The notes: a model not told the origin generated them from the sequence alone. 64,000 nt of DNA from Mikania micrantha (GCA_009363875.1 CM018696.1:21899475-21963474), one strand, 5' to 3'; counted from the stretch's first letter, positions 36,208 through 50,200 are shown. Made by a program: numbers and translations.

Positions 36208-39200
36208 TGTAACATCAGTGCCGGAACCGTCACCGGAACAGTGATCTCTACAGTACATGAACAGTAAAACAGGTACAAATCATATACATTTCAGTACGTT
36301 TCAGATTCATATCATTTATCATTGTCACTTTGTGTTATCATAGAACAAATTCAGAAACATTTAACAGAAACACAGTTCAGAACAATGATTTTTGCGTCAG
36401 ATAATTGTCAGGCAATACAGAACTATTATGTGATTATTTGATTAGGAGTTATACGTATAAACGTAAGTGAGGCTTTATAGAACAAAACACACGAATATCG
36501 TTATGTGAATGCTAAATTGACGGGTTATTCGTATAGGTGACGATCTGTACGAATATACCTGAAAGTTTAACGTTCTGAATGATATTCTATAATTAGAAAA
36601 CAAGATTGAAAAGTATAGTTATCGTCGTGTTCGTACGGGTGACGATTCGAACGAATACGCGCGACAACCGTACATTTCGATTTAAACAGTAGATTAATAT
36701 TCTAAATTTTTAATAAATAGAAGATATTAGTTAATTTATTAGGAATCACAACCTTGAATAATTAAATGATTTCTAATTTTATTATCATGTCGTTTAGTCA
36801 CGAAAACTTCACGATCCGACATTTTTCGAGAAACCGATCGAGACGGACTAACCGGGGGCGATGGGATCATTTATTATGGCATTAAGTTGCCATAATTAGC
36901 TTCACCAACCTCTCTCTCTCTCTCTCTTCATCTCGTCTCTCTTCTCTCTCTCTAAAAACACTCTCAAGAACAAAACTTCTCTCTAAGATTGGGAGCTCGG
37001 TTCAAGTCGGATTCAAGCAATCTAGGTGTCAAGACGTTTATCTCAGCACGTAGATCAAGAAAATACAAGAAGTTTAGACATTCATCCACTGAAATTGAGG
37101 TAATGTTTGTGATAAATTCGGTTAGTGTGTGTATGTCACGATTCCAATGGGTTTTGTAGTATAAATCGATTTTAGACACTTAAATCACTTAGGTTAAGGT
37201 GTTATAAGCAGTTGGTTGTTATTAGAATTGGATTTATAACAGGTTTAGCTTGTTAATAAGAGGTTGGGGACGCCAAAACCTTTACAGGTTCGTGAGGCTC
37301 ATCAGTCGAACCCATCAGTTTCCCTAGCCGAACCTTTTATGCCGACCGAACCCTCCTTTTTCTGCAACGAACCATGTGATCCACTGCAACGAACCCTGTG
37401 ATCCACTGCAACGAACCCTGTGAACACGTGCAACGAACCTGTAGAGCCTGGATAAACCTCTGCAACGAACCTGGGCTATTCTGAGCCACGAACCCTGCGT
37501 GAGTCAGCTAAAACTCTGGGTTCCCGAACCTGTATACCTAACTCACGAACCATTAAGGGGACGAACCTTTCATCTAGAGCCGAACCCTCGAGGGAACAAA
37601 CCTATATTCTTCCCACGAACCCATAGTGACCGGCGAACCTAGGAATATGCAAGGGGTGGCCGAACCTTTAGGGTTCGTTAGAGTTAAAGATGGCCGAACC
37701 TTCTCATTTAAAATCAGCCGAACCCTTGGATAAATCTAATAGGTTCGCTGCCCTAATCAAAGTGTTGGACCTAAATGTTGTTAATTTGGTAAAAATGGGA
37801 ATGCAAGAATACATACATGCATGTAATATGTATTGTGTGTGTGCATGGGGCTAGACATGCATGGGGAGATCTCGTAGATGCATGCATGAATTGGGGGTGT
37901 TATGATTTTGTTTAACTTGTAATAAGGATGTAGGGTTAATAAGAGATATGGGTTTTTCATGAAACACAATAACACGTCAATATTAGTATTAACATCTTTT
38001 GAATTAGTCTAACACATGTGAAGGATTTTCCAAGAACTCATATGGATTACAATCAAAGTTGGCTGATCAATTTAGAAATCAAGGACTTTCATTTGGTCTC
38101 AAATGGAACCAATGGGACTTGATTGAGTCCATCATATGTTACACGTTTAATTAAATTCTAATAATGATGTTTTTAATATATAATTGGAAATGTGTGAATG
38201 TTTCCAATTAAAATCTCGTTTAATTTGAAATATAATTTATAATTGTCATTGGTTTCTTTTAAATTTATTTAGTTATAAAAGTTAATTGTAATATCATGGA
38301 TCGGGATTTTGTTGTAAAATAGACAATATAATTGTCGGGATTTAAACAGAAAACAAAGGAAACTCTGCAGAAATTTTCTAAAATATAAAAGTAAATTATT
38401 ATGATAAACTATGGGAATTGGGATCATTAAGAAGGGTAACTAAGATAGAGTAGATCTTAGATACACTTAGCACTAAGACACTTAGTTGCACACACGACAA
38501 GACCCAAAACTTTAGGCACAACGACTACTACGCGTACTTATCGTATTCGAATTCTACTAAAATAACTCAGGAACTGAAGAAACCTAGCTACAAACAAGAG
38601 CGCGCATTTTGTGTAGATCCTTTACATAGCAACACAGGTGAGTTCATTGCCCCTTTTCTAACATTTTGTTTTTAAAACGCGGGGCTGAGAAGCATGCGTA
38701 AACTGTTTATTAAATTGTTTACTTAAATGCTTTTAATTTGATATGTTTACATATATATAAAAAGGTTATCCTAGACAATGTCTAGGGAGATTTTATGCAG
38801 GTTTACTAACTGATTTACTTGTAAATTAAGTGAATAATCAGATTTAAACTAAAAGGTTTCAACAGATCAAAACATTTCAAAAGAATCACATCAAACATTT
38901 CGACAAAACAAGTGTGGGAGTTCAAGGAATCAAACTAATCATTTTGACAAATCAAATGGGTGAATTCAATGAATCAAATGAAACATTTTGGTGAAACAAG
39001 TGTGGGACTTCAACAAATCAAACAAAACAATCTTTGCAAAGACAATATTCAATGTTCTCCAAATCAAGTGTTTGTTGAACTATGAATCAAGTGTACATTT
39101 GATCAATGAATCTAGTATTCTATGATCAACGAATCAAGTACACCTTGTAACAGAATCAGACGAATCAATAAATCATTTTCAAGGGAGAACCTGGGAATAT

Positions 39201-40152
39201 CAGAGATAACATATGCCAAAACAGACGAAACAAAAACCCTACATTTCAAGAAGTCCTAGCTAGACCGTTTGATTTGTAGGTCATATGTTTGAGGATATTT
39301 ACAGATTCCCTAAATACTAAGTACCTAGATTGACAGACTAGTTTACTCGAGTATGACCAAAGGCCCCAATCAATAGGACTTAGATTTTATTAAATGTTTA
39401 TTTATTTATATAATTAAGCATTTATAACTGTTTATACAATTACGGTGGTTGATTATATTGAGTGATGAACTTATGAAATCAACATGGATTTCAAATGATT
39501 GTAAATACAGGGACAACAAACAGAGGAACTTATGGAATTGTGTTAAGGGTAAAAATGCTTAATTATCATTAACAACAGTGTCATATACGGATTAGTATGT
39601 GGTGGGACGGCGGCTGGGCGGGCGGTAAGTTCGACCCTACATATGCCCTATATATAAGCATACCGATTCGGATATTACATGTGGTGTTAATGAGGTTAGG
39701 GTCTTTACCAAAGGAGGTTTTCAAATCATTTTCAATTACTAAAAACTATATGAACTCACCAACCATGTGTTGACTTGATCTTTTTGCATGACTTCTCAGG
39801 TGACGAACAGGTTAATTAATGAGTCATTTCCTTTGGACTAGGACTTCAGATAGGAGACTTAGTATTTTGGACCTGCATACTTTTGAAGACATCATTATAC
39901 AATTTATTTTGTATATCTTGTGTAAATACAAGATAGTTATTTTATGATGTTTACAATAGATTTACATTGTTAAATTATAAACGATACTGATGTACTTTAA
40001 CTTTGTAATTCTATTATCTTAGCATTTCTCAGTTATATCATGTGCAATGTAAACAATCTGATCACTTTCGATTATCACTCACGATATCGCGCCTCGGGAA
40101 CCTTCCGCCCGACGGGGACCTCGATCCTACCCCGCCGGCTCGGGGTTTGACA
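36208..40152 (+). repeat. 3' LTR of the chromovirus
   Basis: 3945 bp, nearly identical to 27387-31327. The terminal block reads GGGGTTTGACA instead of GGGGTGTGACA. U3 modules are at 36528-36553 and 36630-36655 and the CGAACC array at 37285-37745. Confidence 0.95.
38638..39799 (+). other. Predicted LTR intron module (copy d, 3' LTR)
   Basis: CAG|GTGAGT, CTCAC at 39755-39759 and CTTCTCAG|GT ending at 39799. GGTGAGTTCAT (38637-38647) and ATGAACTCACC (39750-39760) are perfect reverse complements. Hairpin CAAC-CATGT-GTTG follows. Confidence 0.5.
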
Positions 40153-40638
40153 TTTGATAGAGGTGTTATTGGTCAATGGTCATAAGCAGATAAATATATG
40201 CATATGAGGTGTTTGATGAAATGTCAATTAAGGTATTTAACTTAAAAATGAGTTTTTAAGTTATGGTGGTATGAAATAAGCATATATATAATCATAAATG
40301 GTGAATTGGGTGATAATGGATCATTTGGATGTAAATTAGATAAAATGGTGATAACGGGTCAAGTAGGTTGAAAGAATATGAATATGAGTTACATGTATTG
40401 AATAGTTGTGTGTGTGTAATACGACTAGGTAGTGGTGGTGAAAGTCAAGGAACAAGTCAAAGACTTGGGAAAGAACAAGATGCTTTTGATAGTGTTCTTA
40501 CGGGCTAAGGTGAGTCACCTACTCACTAAATATGCAACCATAAGTCATATTTGTGTTGGTGTTGAATGTTGACTACTTGATTTATGTCTTGTAGTAGTTG
40601 GTAAAAGTAATGTGTTTGTTAAAACATGGTAGTTTGTT

Positions 40639-40785
40639 ATTGTGTATGTGGAATATACATTGGTAGGATGAATTGGTGTTTAACTTGACAATGTATGTGG
40701 AATATGCATTGTTGGGATGAATTGGTGTTTAACTTGACAATGTATGTGGAATATGCATTGTTGGGATGAATTGGTGCTTAAATTT
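40639..40785 (+). repeat. Three-copy 49-bp tandem repeat
   Basis: Units start at 40639, 40688 and 40737, each with TATGTGGAATATGCATTG and GGGATGAATTGGTG. Confidence 0.9.
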
Positions 40786-41385
40786 ACATTGTATGTGTGA
40801 GGATTATGATTGCTAAGGTAGTTATATACCTAAGACCACATATAGTGGCAATAGGAATGTTTGACTTAAATGTTGACTATTTGTGGTGAGTCTTGTTGTG
40901 AATGTTATGTTATAATTACGTAACATAATATGATTTCATTAAGTGTTTGATAATAATTGTATAAATTAGTAAAATGGGTGATTGACTATGAATGGAATTA
41001 GTCAAAATGGGTAGTTGACCCGTTAGTCAAATCAACTAGTATGGGTGTTTGGCGTTTAAATTGTTGTATAAAGGGTGTTTGATTGTTTTGGTGTTGACAA
41101 TAACATGTACATGTGTTTAATTGCTTAGTTATTGTGATTTGATATGTAAACATGTGGTGTGTAAGAATAGGAATGATTCATAAGAGGTGTGAACTTCTTA
41201 TTATATGGTTGACTGAAAATGGTCAAACAATTCAAATTAGTGTTTGTATATTTGTTGCTTGACAATAACATGCAATAGGTGTTATACTTACTTAGTTATT
41301 GTAATGTAGTATGTTTACAATTGGTGTAGAGAAATAAGAATGAATCACAAGTGGTGTGAACTTCTTTTTTGTAGTTTGAATGTAA

Positions 41386-41890
41386 ATGGTCAAACAATTC
41401 ACAAGAGGTGTGAATATGAAATAGGTCGAATAACAAGTGGTGTGATCTTCCTATGATGAATTTATGGAGTTTCGGTAAATCACAAGTGGTGTGATTACCT
41501 ACTTGGGAATCCTTGGTGAAAAAGGAGGTCTCAACGAAATTGGGTAGAAATTGACCAAAATTGGTCATACAATTCACAAGAGGTGTGAATGGGGAATAGG
41601 TTGAATCACAAGTGGTGTGATCTTCCTATGATGAATATATGGAGTATAGGTAAATCACAAGTGGTGTGATTACCTACCTTGGGAATCCTTGGTGAAAAAG
41701 GAGGTCTCAAAGGAATTGGGTAGAAATTGACCAAAATTGGTCAAAAAATTCACAAGAGGTGTGAATGGGGAATGGGTTGAATCACAAGTGGTGTGATCTT
41801 CCTATGATGAATTTATGGAGTATAGGTAAATCACAAGTGGTGTGACTACCTACCTTGGGAATCCTTGGTGAAAAAGGAAGTCTCAAGGGA
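41386..41890 (+). repeat. About 175-bp tandem repeat with palindromic 17-mers
   Basis: Three units start near 41386, 41561 and 41737. Each holds one TTCACAAGAGGTGTGAA and two ATCACAAGTGGTGTGAT-type palindromes. Two further palindromes lie upstream (41170 and 41345). Confidence 0.85.
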
Positions 41891-42691
41891 TTCGGGTGAA
41901 ATGACCCATTAATATGTTTGTGTTGAATTCTTGCAATTTAATTGAGTTGAGAATTGATAAGGCACTTGTATTACATTTGTTTGGATGGTTTAAATTTGTT
42001 GTAAAATAGGAGTCTTTGTTGAAAAAGAATAAGGAGGGAGAACAAAGAGGATATGTATTTGGAAAGAGTTTTGACATGATCATGTTCCCTGGAACACGCC
42101 CATGTCATATCTGCACATCAGATTCTGGAAACCTTCTAACATGGCCATGTTCCTCTGGAACACGCCCATGTTGCGTCTGTATGTCTAAAAATGTCTTATT
42201 TCAACTTTGAAGCGGATTCCATGGGCAAATCTAGTTGGTTTGGGCATGGAAGGGAGATTTATGGGGTTTTGGGTGAAAACGACCCATTAGTAAATCGTTT
42301 TGACACTAATGTTACCAAATTATATTTGGGACATTATTATTGTATCCATATGGTGTTAAAATAGTGGGGTGATCTTACTTAGTTCTAACGAACTAACGGT
42401 GATTTAAATGTGGTGTTTTTCAGGTGAACATAAAGGGTGACGGCGCACGTGATCGGGTATCTTGTGAAGGCTCGGATTGAATACATTTTTGGTTAAAAAC
42501 CCAACTTTTTATTAACGATTGTAAATAACGTAGGGTGTGATTACAGTTAACACGTTTGTAAATATTTTTGATGATAGGTTGGGTTATGTGGGTTGTTAAA
42601 GTTGATGTTTTAAAAAAAAAATTTGGGACCTAACTCGGAGGGTGTTTTAAAACACGTGTCACACGTGGGAGAATTTGGGGGTTACATTATG

Positions 42692-43169
42692 ATGATTAAT
42701 TAGAATTAAATTGATAAAGTTTAATTCATTAAAATTTGGATATATGATTAAAGGTTACTAATTAATTGTTTGTTGGTAAAATTAGAGAGTAGTAATTAAA
42801 TGGTTAATTTGTAAAAGAGTTTTAATATGAAATAAAACGGTGAGAATTATTTTGAATTGGTAATTCAAAGATTCCTAAAAAGGTGGATATAGTTTTGACT
42901 ATTAAAGCTAGATCCAACCTCTCACATTTTCAATTAATTCACACAACTCTCCCACTCTCTTTCTCTTTACACCTCACGGCCAACCCATCCCCTCTCCTCT
43001 AGGGTTTCGGCCAAACACTACCAAGCACCACCACTATAGGCGAACCACCCTAAGTGTTTTTAGTGCGCATGATTGTTGTGGTGATACATGATAGAGTTCG
43101 CGGTTCGTGATTCAAATCATTTAGTGAGACAACTATCGAATCCAAGGTGTGTTTTTGGGAGTTCTTCAT
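42692..43169 (+). mobile_element. Copia 5' LTR, middle fragment
   Basis: The first 220 bp align with the copia 3' LTR at about 52055-52277 (GAATTAAATTGAT(A/G)AAGTTTAAT and onward). It continues with CT-rich leader sequence (near 42940-42990) until the minus-strand solo LTR at 43170. Confidence 0.7.
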
Positions 43170-45772
43170 TGACACACCTCGGATTTTCTGACCGCCGAGG
43201 GCGTGAGTAAGACTGGTGTGAGTGCACAGTTAAGCACATGATCGTAGTTTCCGGTCACACTTGTGAGAACTACATGTCTAGTTATATATACTACATCAAA
43301 TTTCTTGGATAAAACAATTTAGTAAATCAGAGTTGCGGAAGAGATTTAAAGTTGTTTAAACATTACATAGCCAAAAATAATAATTAAAGTGTTTTCATCA
43401 GCCTGAGACATAGAATAGATGCATGAGACCCCGTCCTAGCATCCTAGTCCTGAGTGCGTGCCTTAGTTACATGAGAAAACATGCGAGTAAAAATGTCAAC
43501 ACTACGGTTGGTGAGAGCACAGGTTTTATATCAGCAATAAACGATAAATGTTTAAAGTAAATGTTGCAGGACTACATATCATTACAATGCAATACCAATT
43601 GATAGCTAGTCAATACAGTTATATTATATGTGGGTTCAAAACCGAAGCAGACTGTATGCCTCCCGTCATGTCTATCACACAAGACAATGGCAAATGTGTT
43701 TGGTTAATTTTGCTCTGTTCCGACTCTGAGTCGGGGTGGCCTCCTAGGCGCGCAACAGAGGGGTTTATCAGACCCAAATAGTACTATCCAGGATTACCAC
43801 ACTAGGCACCCTGCACTACTAATGGTTCGAGGTGTGTTTGTGGGGACTTTAGTTGTGATGTGTGCCACACATATACATATAGTGATATAGCATGTCCACA
43901 TGTATCCAAAATATGTTGTTGTTCAAAAACAGTTTGTATGCAATGTTTTCTCACCTCAAAGGTAGAAAATTGAAAAAGGGCCCATGAACTCACATGGTAG
44001 TGCAATTTCTGGTTTGAGTGTTCGCTACAACGAATGCTAGCACCTGCTGGTGTTCACCTATAATCATACAGGTCGTGAGTATGTGTTTTGTGTTGTGTTG
44101 TATCCCATACAACTCCAAGTGTCATTTTTGGAAAGTTAACATTTTTGGAAAGTTTCTATTTTAGGAAACTTTCTATATTTAGAAAGTTTCTATTTTTGGA
44201 AAGTTTGGTTAAGAAATCTCATTTCACAAAACTAATATTTCTAGTATGATTGTAAAGACACATTAAATACATATAATATGTATTTTATTCATAAATCACC
44301 ATTTATGTCATTTTGCCCAAATAAAGTTTCCATTTATAGTAAGTATCTGTTTAAAGATCCGTTTTCACAAATTAAAGTCCCTAATATGTTTATAAATCAT
44401 TTCTAAACATATTACAATAAACCCAAATCATCAATTTATGATAATCCATCAAAATCCTCTTTTAATTTTCAAAAGTTTCCATAAATAGCAAGTTAATATC
44501 AAAACTAAGTTTTTCACAAATCCAACTATCCAAATGTGTTTCTAAACATTTTAATAAACATTTTTCATCATCTAAACATATCTAACATGTCTAGATGATA
44601 CTTTATCAATAAAATTCAACTAAAAAGTTTCCTAAGATAGTAACTTGCACAAAACCATTATCCAATCAACAAAACCCAATCCTAGATGATTTCTATCTTC
44701 AATCTCAGTCAAAATACATTAAATACTTTTCAAGAACATCACAAATTTTGTGCACAAGAGCATATGGACTTGCATGTACCATTTACACATACATGTGGGT
44801 TTTAGCCCTTGCATGTACGATATAAACATCGATAAGCATGTAAAACTACCTCAAGTGTTCCTAGATGGATGGGTTTGAGCTGGACAGTAGCTACAAATGG
44901 TTGGTGTTGGTCTTTTTGTGCCTTGTTGCCTTCTACGACCTCCCTTGATGCTTTTATGGCTTCAAAACACCACGATGTGGAAGAAATGGATTGGGGAAGG
45001 GTTCACAGGGGCTTGGTGGGTGTTGGCTGGAGATTTTGCTCAAGAGAAAATGCAAAATATCGATTTTAAGGTAAAAGAACTGAATGTGAAGAGAATGGGC
45101 TTCTTTAATTGTGTTTTTGATCTGTGGGACTCGTCGCGTACCGCCATGATTAAAATAGTCGGGTTCTATCCCGAGACACGCCTCGTACCGCCAAGGTGGA
45201 AAATGATTGGTCGTGGTGTGCCGCGAAGGAATTCAGAGAATTAAAATTTACCGCTTAGGCTTCGCGTACCGTGAAGGGTTGAATCTTCCGATTTCTTGAT
45301 TTATTTGTTCGATTTCGTTCGCGTTCGATTCGTGACATTTATTATAAACTTTCATGTCATGTTAATCACATAATCACATATCCACACATATATTTGTTTG
45401 GTTATCGTTTCGTTTGTTCACCAACGTTTGTGTAAAGAGATTGGTGTGTTTTTCGTTATTTCCTTGAATTACCGATGATAGTTTGTGTTTGTCTTTACAA
45501 AATGTTTGCACACTTGTTTAATCATAATCAGTGTGTAACGCACAATTCAATAATTTCTCATATTATTGTTTTGCAATTGTGTTTGCGTTTGCCACACTTG
45601 ATTTCCAAAATCAATGTCTAACGTACGTTTCGATAATTCCCTGAACTATCGTTTCGCAATGAATTGTGTTTGACTCACTTAATTAAACCTAATTAAATGA
45701 AATGCTAGGAACATGAATGTGAAATAATAAATTGTAAGTGTTGCAATTTACCTAAAATTTCCAGGTGTCACA
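43170..45772 (-). mobile_element. Solo LTR, gypsy type, 2.6 kb (family C)
   Basis: Minus strand: starts TGTGACACCTGG (45772) and ends GAGGTGTGTCA (43170). Flanks TTCAT (43165-43169) and TTTAT (45773-45777) are a 5-bp duplication with one change. A decayed intron module is visible: GTGAGTTCAT (plus 43984-43993) and CTCACC plus hairpin (43497-43516), but the acceptor reads TCAT instead of TCAG. Open frames at 44869-45244 lie inside the LTR and are not called. Confidence 0.85.
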
Positions 45773-45958
45773 TTTATAAAGATTAATTCTAATCATCCTA
45801 TGGTGGTTTTATGTTTATTCGCATGTAAATGGATTCATGGTTTTGGGAACTTTTTTTATGAAACAAAATGTGTAACCTAATCACTTCCGCTATCATAAAA
45901 TCTGACTTTATAATTAATATAATTATTTAAAATTTCATAATGGTTACTATAATTCCCA
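45773..45958 (+). mobile_element. Copia 5' LTR, right end
   Basis: It ends TTCCCA just before the primer site and resumes the LTR interrupted at 43170. Confidence 0.65.
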
Positions 45959-45962
45959 ATAA

Positions 45963-45974
45963 TGGCATCAGAGC
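45963..45974 (+). other. Copia primer-binding site
   Basis: TGGCATCAGAGC, a variant of the tRNA-iMet-complementary site, starts four bases after the LTR. 45975-47253 is AT-rich element leader with no recognisable domain. Confidence 0.8.
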
Positions 45975-47253
45975 TGCTTTTACACGTGAATAAACATTGA
46001 TTTAATCGATCTTGTGTTTTATTTGTCAAAAACATTTTGCTTGACAAAAGATCGAGCCTTTGATTGTTTGATTGTGACTATGATGATTAGAGCCCTAGGA
46101 TTTGACCCATTTGAATGGTTGTAATTTTTGGTTGGATTTGTTTTTTACGGGTAATTGGACGTGATGTAATAGATTATATTTCCCTTTTGTAAAATAGATA
46201 GAATTTATTTATGTAACCGAGCAAAAGGAATTAAAGACCCAAATGGAATCATTCAAGGAGCATGAAGATAGAGATATTGGATCAAGTGGGAGATTACAAT
46301 CAAGGCATTGATTTGTAAACCCTAGACCTAAATCGTTTTACGTTTGATGGCTCGAACGAAACCGAATAAAGTAGATTATGGATCGATTCATAGTTATATA
46401 TTTTGTTATTTGTGATTTTGAATATTTAGGAAATATAAAACTAACAAAAACAAAATTTGTCACAATTTTGAAACAATAGTAAATACAAAAGGAGTTTTAT
46501 AATTATTAAAAAGGCATTTAAATAAGAAGTTGTTATATATAAATGATAATTTTTTTTTAAAATAAAAGAGTTTATTTTATAATAATATTTTAAACTTGTT
46601 AATTTAAAATTGGTTTGCGAAAACTACCGACTTAGATAAAAATATGGTATATAAAATTAATCGAGTCTAGTGTTGAAAGGAGTTTCAAGCAAACGCAAAC
46701 CACATGTTAAATTGGATTTTACTAAAAGAAATTGCACGACTTGTTTCATGCTACAAGTCGTCAAATATGTTTTTGACGCGAATGCTAAATAAAAATAAAT
46801 GACTCCCAATTATTAAATTAGATATTCTGCACGATCGTTCATAAATAACACTTTAACCAATTTATTCGAACCCTTGGTGTTAGAGATTTATTGTACATCC
46901 GGGCCTACGGTTTTGGTAAAGGAATAATCACGATTCCTTGTTTACTTTGGCCGGATTTTTAGTTATAAATTGAGGAGGAATATCACTTAAAGAGTTAAGT
47001 AGGTGCAGTTGGGGTTAAACTTACACATTGTTGACTATACCCGTCAACCAGCCCCAAAACCGAGAGTTGTGTGGGAGACACAATTGGTAATCGTTACCCA
47101 CCTGTCTAGTCATAACAATGGAGAGTGCTACAACCATTCATTGATAATAACGAAGCAGGATTTCATTCCTAATAAAATGTTTTTATGTATGGGTCATAAT
47201 ATAATTAGGACAAGCATGAAAAATACTAAATTCAATAATGTTGAAATTTGTAG

Positions 47254-50200
47254 ATGTTTGCTGACGCAAACTCCACTAATTCCTCGTTTACTTTTAAGTC
47301 TATCCTTGAGAAGGATAAGCTCAACAACTCCAACTTCATGGATTGGTATCGTCACTCGAGAATTGTTCTCAGGCTGGCAAGAAGTTGTATGTCCTTGAGG
47401 CACCAATCCAGAAGAACCTGTGAATGCTCTGGATGTAGCCCGTAAAGCCTATGACAAACATGTAAATGACTATGTAAGGTTTTTTCTTGATGCTTGCTTC
47501 CATGATTCCAGAACTCCAAAAGACTCTAGAACACATGAAGTCATAAGAAATGATTTAGCATCTACTGGAAATGTTTCAGCAACAAAGTTGACATGAATGA
47601 TTTGAAGCGATAAGATCACTTTTGGATTGTCGCATGCAAGAAGGTTCTTCGGTTAGTATTGATGTAATAAAAATGAAGGGTTTCATTGATCATCTAGCAC
47701 ATCTTGAGTCTCCACTGAACTATAATATGAATGCTGGGGATCCTCAATTCATTGCCTAAGTCATAATATCATATGACCTGTTCACTTTGAACTATAATAT
47801 GAATGCTTGGAACAAGAGCAACCCAGAGCTACACATGATGCTAAAAATCGCTGAGATGAACATACCAAGCTCTAACGAACCTGGTTTAGTGCTGATGGTC
47901 AAGGAGGTTCGAGTTGAGAAATCCAAAGGTAAGGGCAAGAAGAGCATGAAAGGTAAGGGAAAAGGTAAAGGCAAAGTGGTTGCCAAGACCAAACCCTGGG
48001 CGTGAAAGGATGCCAAATGCTTTCATTGTGATGAAACTGGGCATCGAAGGAGGAACTGCCCCAAATACCTGGCCGAGATAAAGCATAATACGGGTTAAAA
48101 TGCAAGCATCTGAGGAATTTTCGTTTTGGAAATATTCCTTTTTTCTAGCGAATCTTGGTTGTTCCACACCGGATGTGGTTCTCACATATGTAATGATTTG
48201 TATGGACTAAGGAAGGCTAAGAAGCTGAAAACAGGCAATGAACTCCATGTGGGAAATGGATAAAAGGTTGTAGTCAAGGCATTAGGAGAATATGTTATTT
48301 TACTTCCTAATGATTTAGAACTTGTCTGTTTCATTCCTAGTTTGACTAGGAATATTGTTTCATTTACTACTTTATGTGAACAAGGTTTTAAGTATGCTTT
48401 TGATGACAATGGTTATTTTCCTTCGTATTTGAAAGGTGTAATTTATTTTGATGCAAATCCACATAGTGGAATCTATGAGATAGATGTCCATCAAATAACA
48501 AAATATACTATATCTCTAGTAAATATATGAATTGGATTTCAATGATACGTACTTATGGCATTTCATACTTGGACACATTAACAAGAATAACATTAGGAAA
48601 CTCCAAACCTCAGGAATATTAGATTCCATGGGTTCGAAATCATTTGATGAATGCAAATCTTGTTTATGTGGAAAGTTGACTAAGCAACCCTTTAACGGGA
48701 ATAGTAAAAAGGCTAAGAATCTGCTTAAAATTTCAAGAAATGGAGAGAGAGGAAATTCGTTACATTTACTGATGACTTCAGTCGATATGGTTATGTTTAT
48801 CTCATGAAGCATAAACATGAAACGTTTGAATTGTTCAAGCGATACCAAAACGAAGTACAAAACCAGTTGGGTAGAAAGATTAAGATACTTCGATCTAATC
48901 GATGAGGTGAATATCTTAGTCAAGAATTTGATGAACATCTAATGAATTGTAGAATTTTTTCACAACTCACTCCACCTGGAACACCACAATTAAACGACAT
49001 ATCTGAAAGGAGAAATCAAACTCTATTAGATATGGCTCGATCAATGATATGCCTTACAAACTTACCACACTCTTTTTGGATTTTTGCCAATTGTTAACTT
49101 AGCTCCAACAAAAAAAGTTGAAAAGACACCATATGAGATATGGCATGAGAATAATCCCAAAGTGTTTTATCTTAAGGTATGGGGATGTGACACATATGTT
49201 ACACGAGAATATCAAGGCAAACTAGATCCCTAAGGCGATAAAGTTGTTTTTATCGGATTCCCCAAGATGATCGGTTATTATTTCTACAATCCGTGAATCT
49301 CAAATAACCGATACACTAGCTAAAACATCCGGACAACGTAAGGATGTTGAAGTTGAATCTGAAAGGACTTAAGAGATTGATATAACTCCAAGCATCCGTA
49401 GAAGCACTAAGGATTGATATGAGCCTGATAGATACAATGGACTTCATAAAGATGTCGACAGCTTGGTTATTGATCAAGTTGACCTACTTCTTATAAAGAT
49501 GCCATTATGGATTCAGAATCCACAAAATGGTTGGATGCTATGAATGCAGAGATGCGATCCATGTATCTGTGTATTTAAATTGGTTGAACTTCCTCCCGAG
49601 TGTAGGACTGTAGGATGTAAATGAATCTTCATAAAGAAGATTGACATGTATGGAATTGTACAAACCTACTAAGCTAAGCTAGTACCAAAAGGCTTCACAC
49701 AAATTCAAGGTGCTGATTTGGAAGAAACCTTTTCACCAGTAGCCATGCTTAAATCAATTAGGATCTTATTAGCCATAGCTGCATATTATGACTATGAACT
49801 ATGGCAGATGGATGTTAAAACTGCATTTCTAAATGGACGTCTTACTGAAGATGTCCATACGGTGCAACCTGAAGGTTTTGTAGATCCAAAGAATTCTAAT
49901 AAGGTTTTTAAGTTGAATAGACCCATTTATGCACTAAAACAAGCATCTTGGAGTTGGAACATTCGTTTTGATTAGAAAATCAAAGATTTTGGTTTTATCA
50001 AGAACGAAGATGAACCTTGTGTTTCTAAGAAAGCTAGTGGGAGCTGTGTTACTTTTCTGATCTTGTATGTGGATGACATACTAATTATTGGAAACAACAT
50101 ACCAATGCTAAAAGATGTAAAATCTTGGTTATGAAAATGTTTCGCAATGGAAGATCTCAACGATGCTGCTTATATTCTAGGAATAAAGATCTATAGGGAT

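Larger units (their letters stand above)
27387..40152 (+). mobile_element. Complete Ty3/gypsy chromovirus (Tekay/Del-like), 12.77 kb
   Basis: Two LTRs of 3941 and 3945 bp, a tRNA-Met primer site, gag-pol with a C-terminal chromodomain, a polypurine tract, and target duplication TTTGA (27382-27386 and 40153-40157). By eye the LTRs differ at a few tens of sites, about 1%, so the insertion is recent. The coding region nevertheless has five in-frame stops and one frameshift, so it is non-autonomous. It is inserted in the solo LTR at 26684-42686. Confidence 0.97.
26684..42686 (+). mobile_element. Solo LTR, about 3.23 kb of its own sequence, split by a complete chromovirus
   Basis: The halves are 26684-27386 and 40158-42686. 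Ends are TGTAACGACCC and GGGGGTTACA, flanked by target duplication TTATG (26679-26683 and 42687-42691). The flanks together reconstitute a copia LTR. The right half holds a 49-bp tandem repeat (40639-40785) and a 175-bp repeat with palindromes (41386-41890). Confidence 0.9.

Noticed and set aside
44869..45244. Tryptophan-rich open frames of 66 and 115 codons
   Set aside because: They lie wholly inside the family C solo LTR; codons show no protein-like conservation or known motif.
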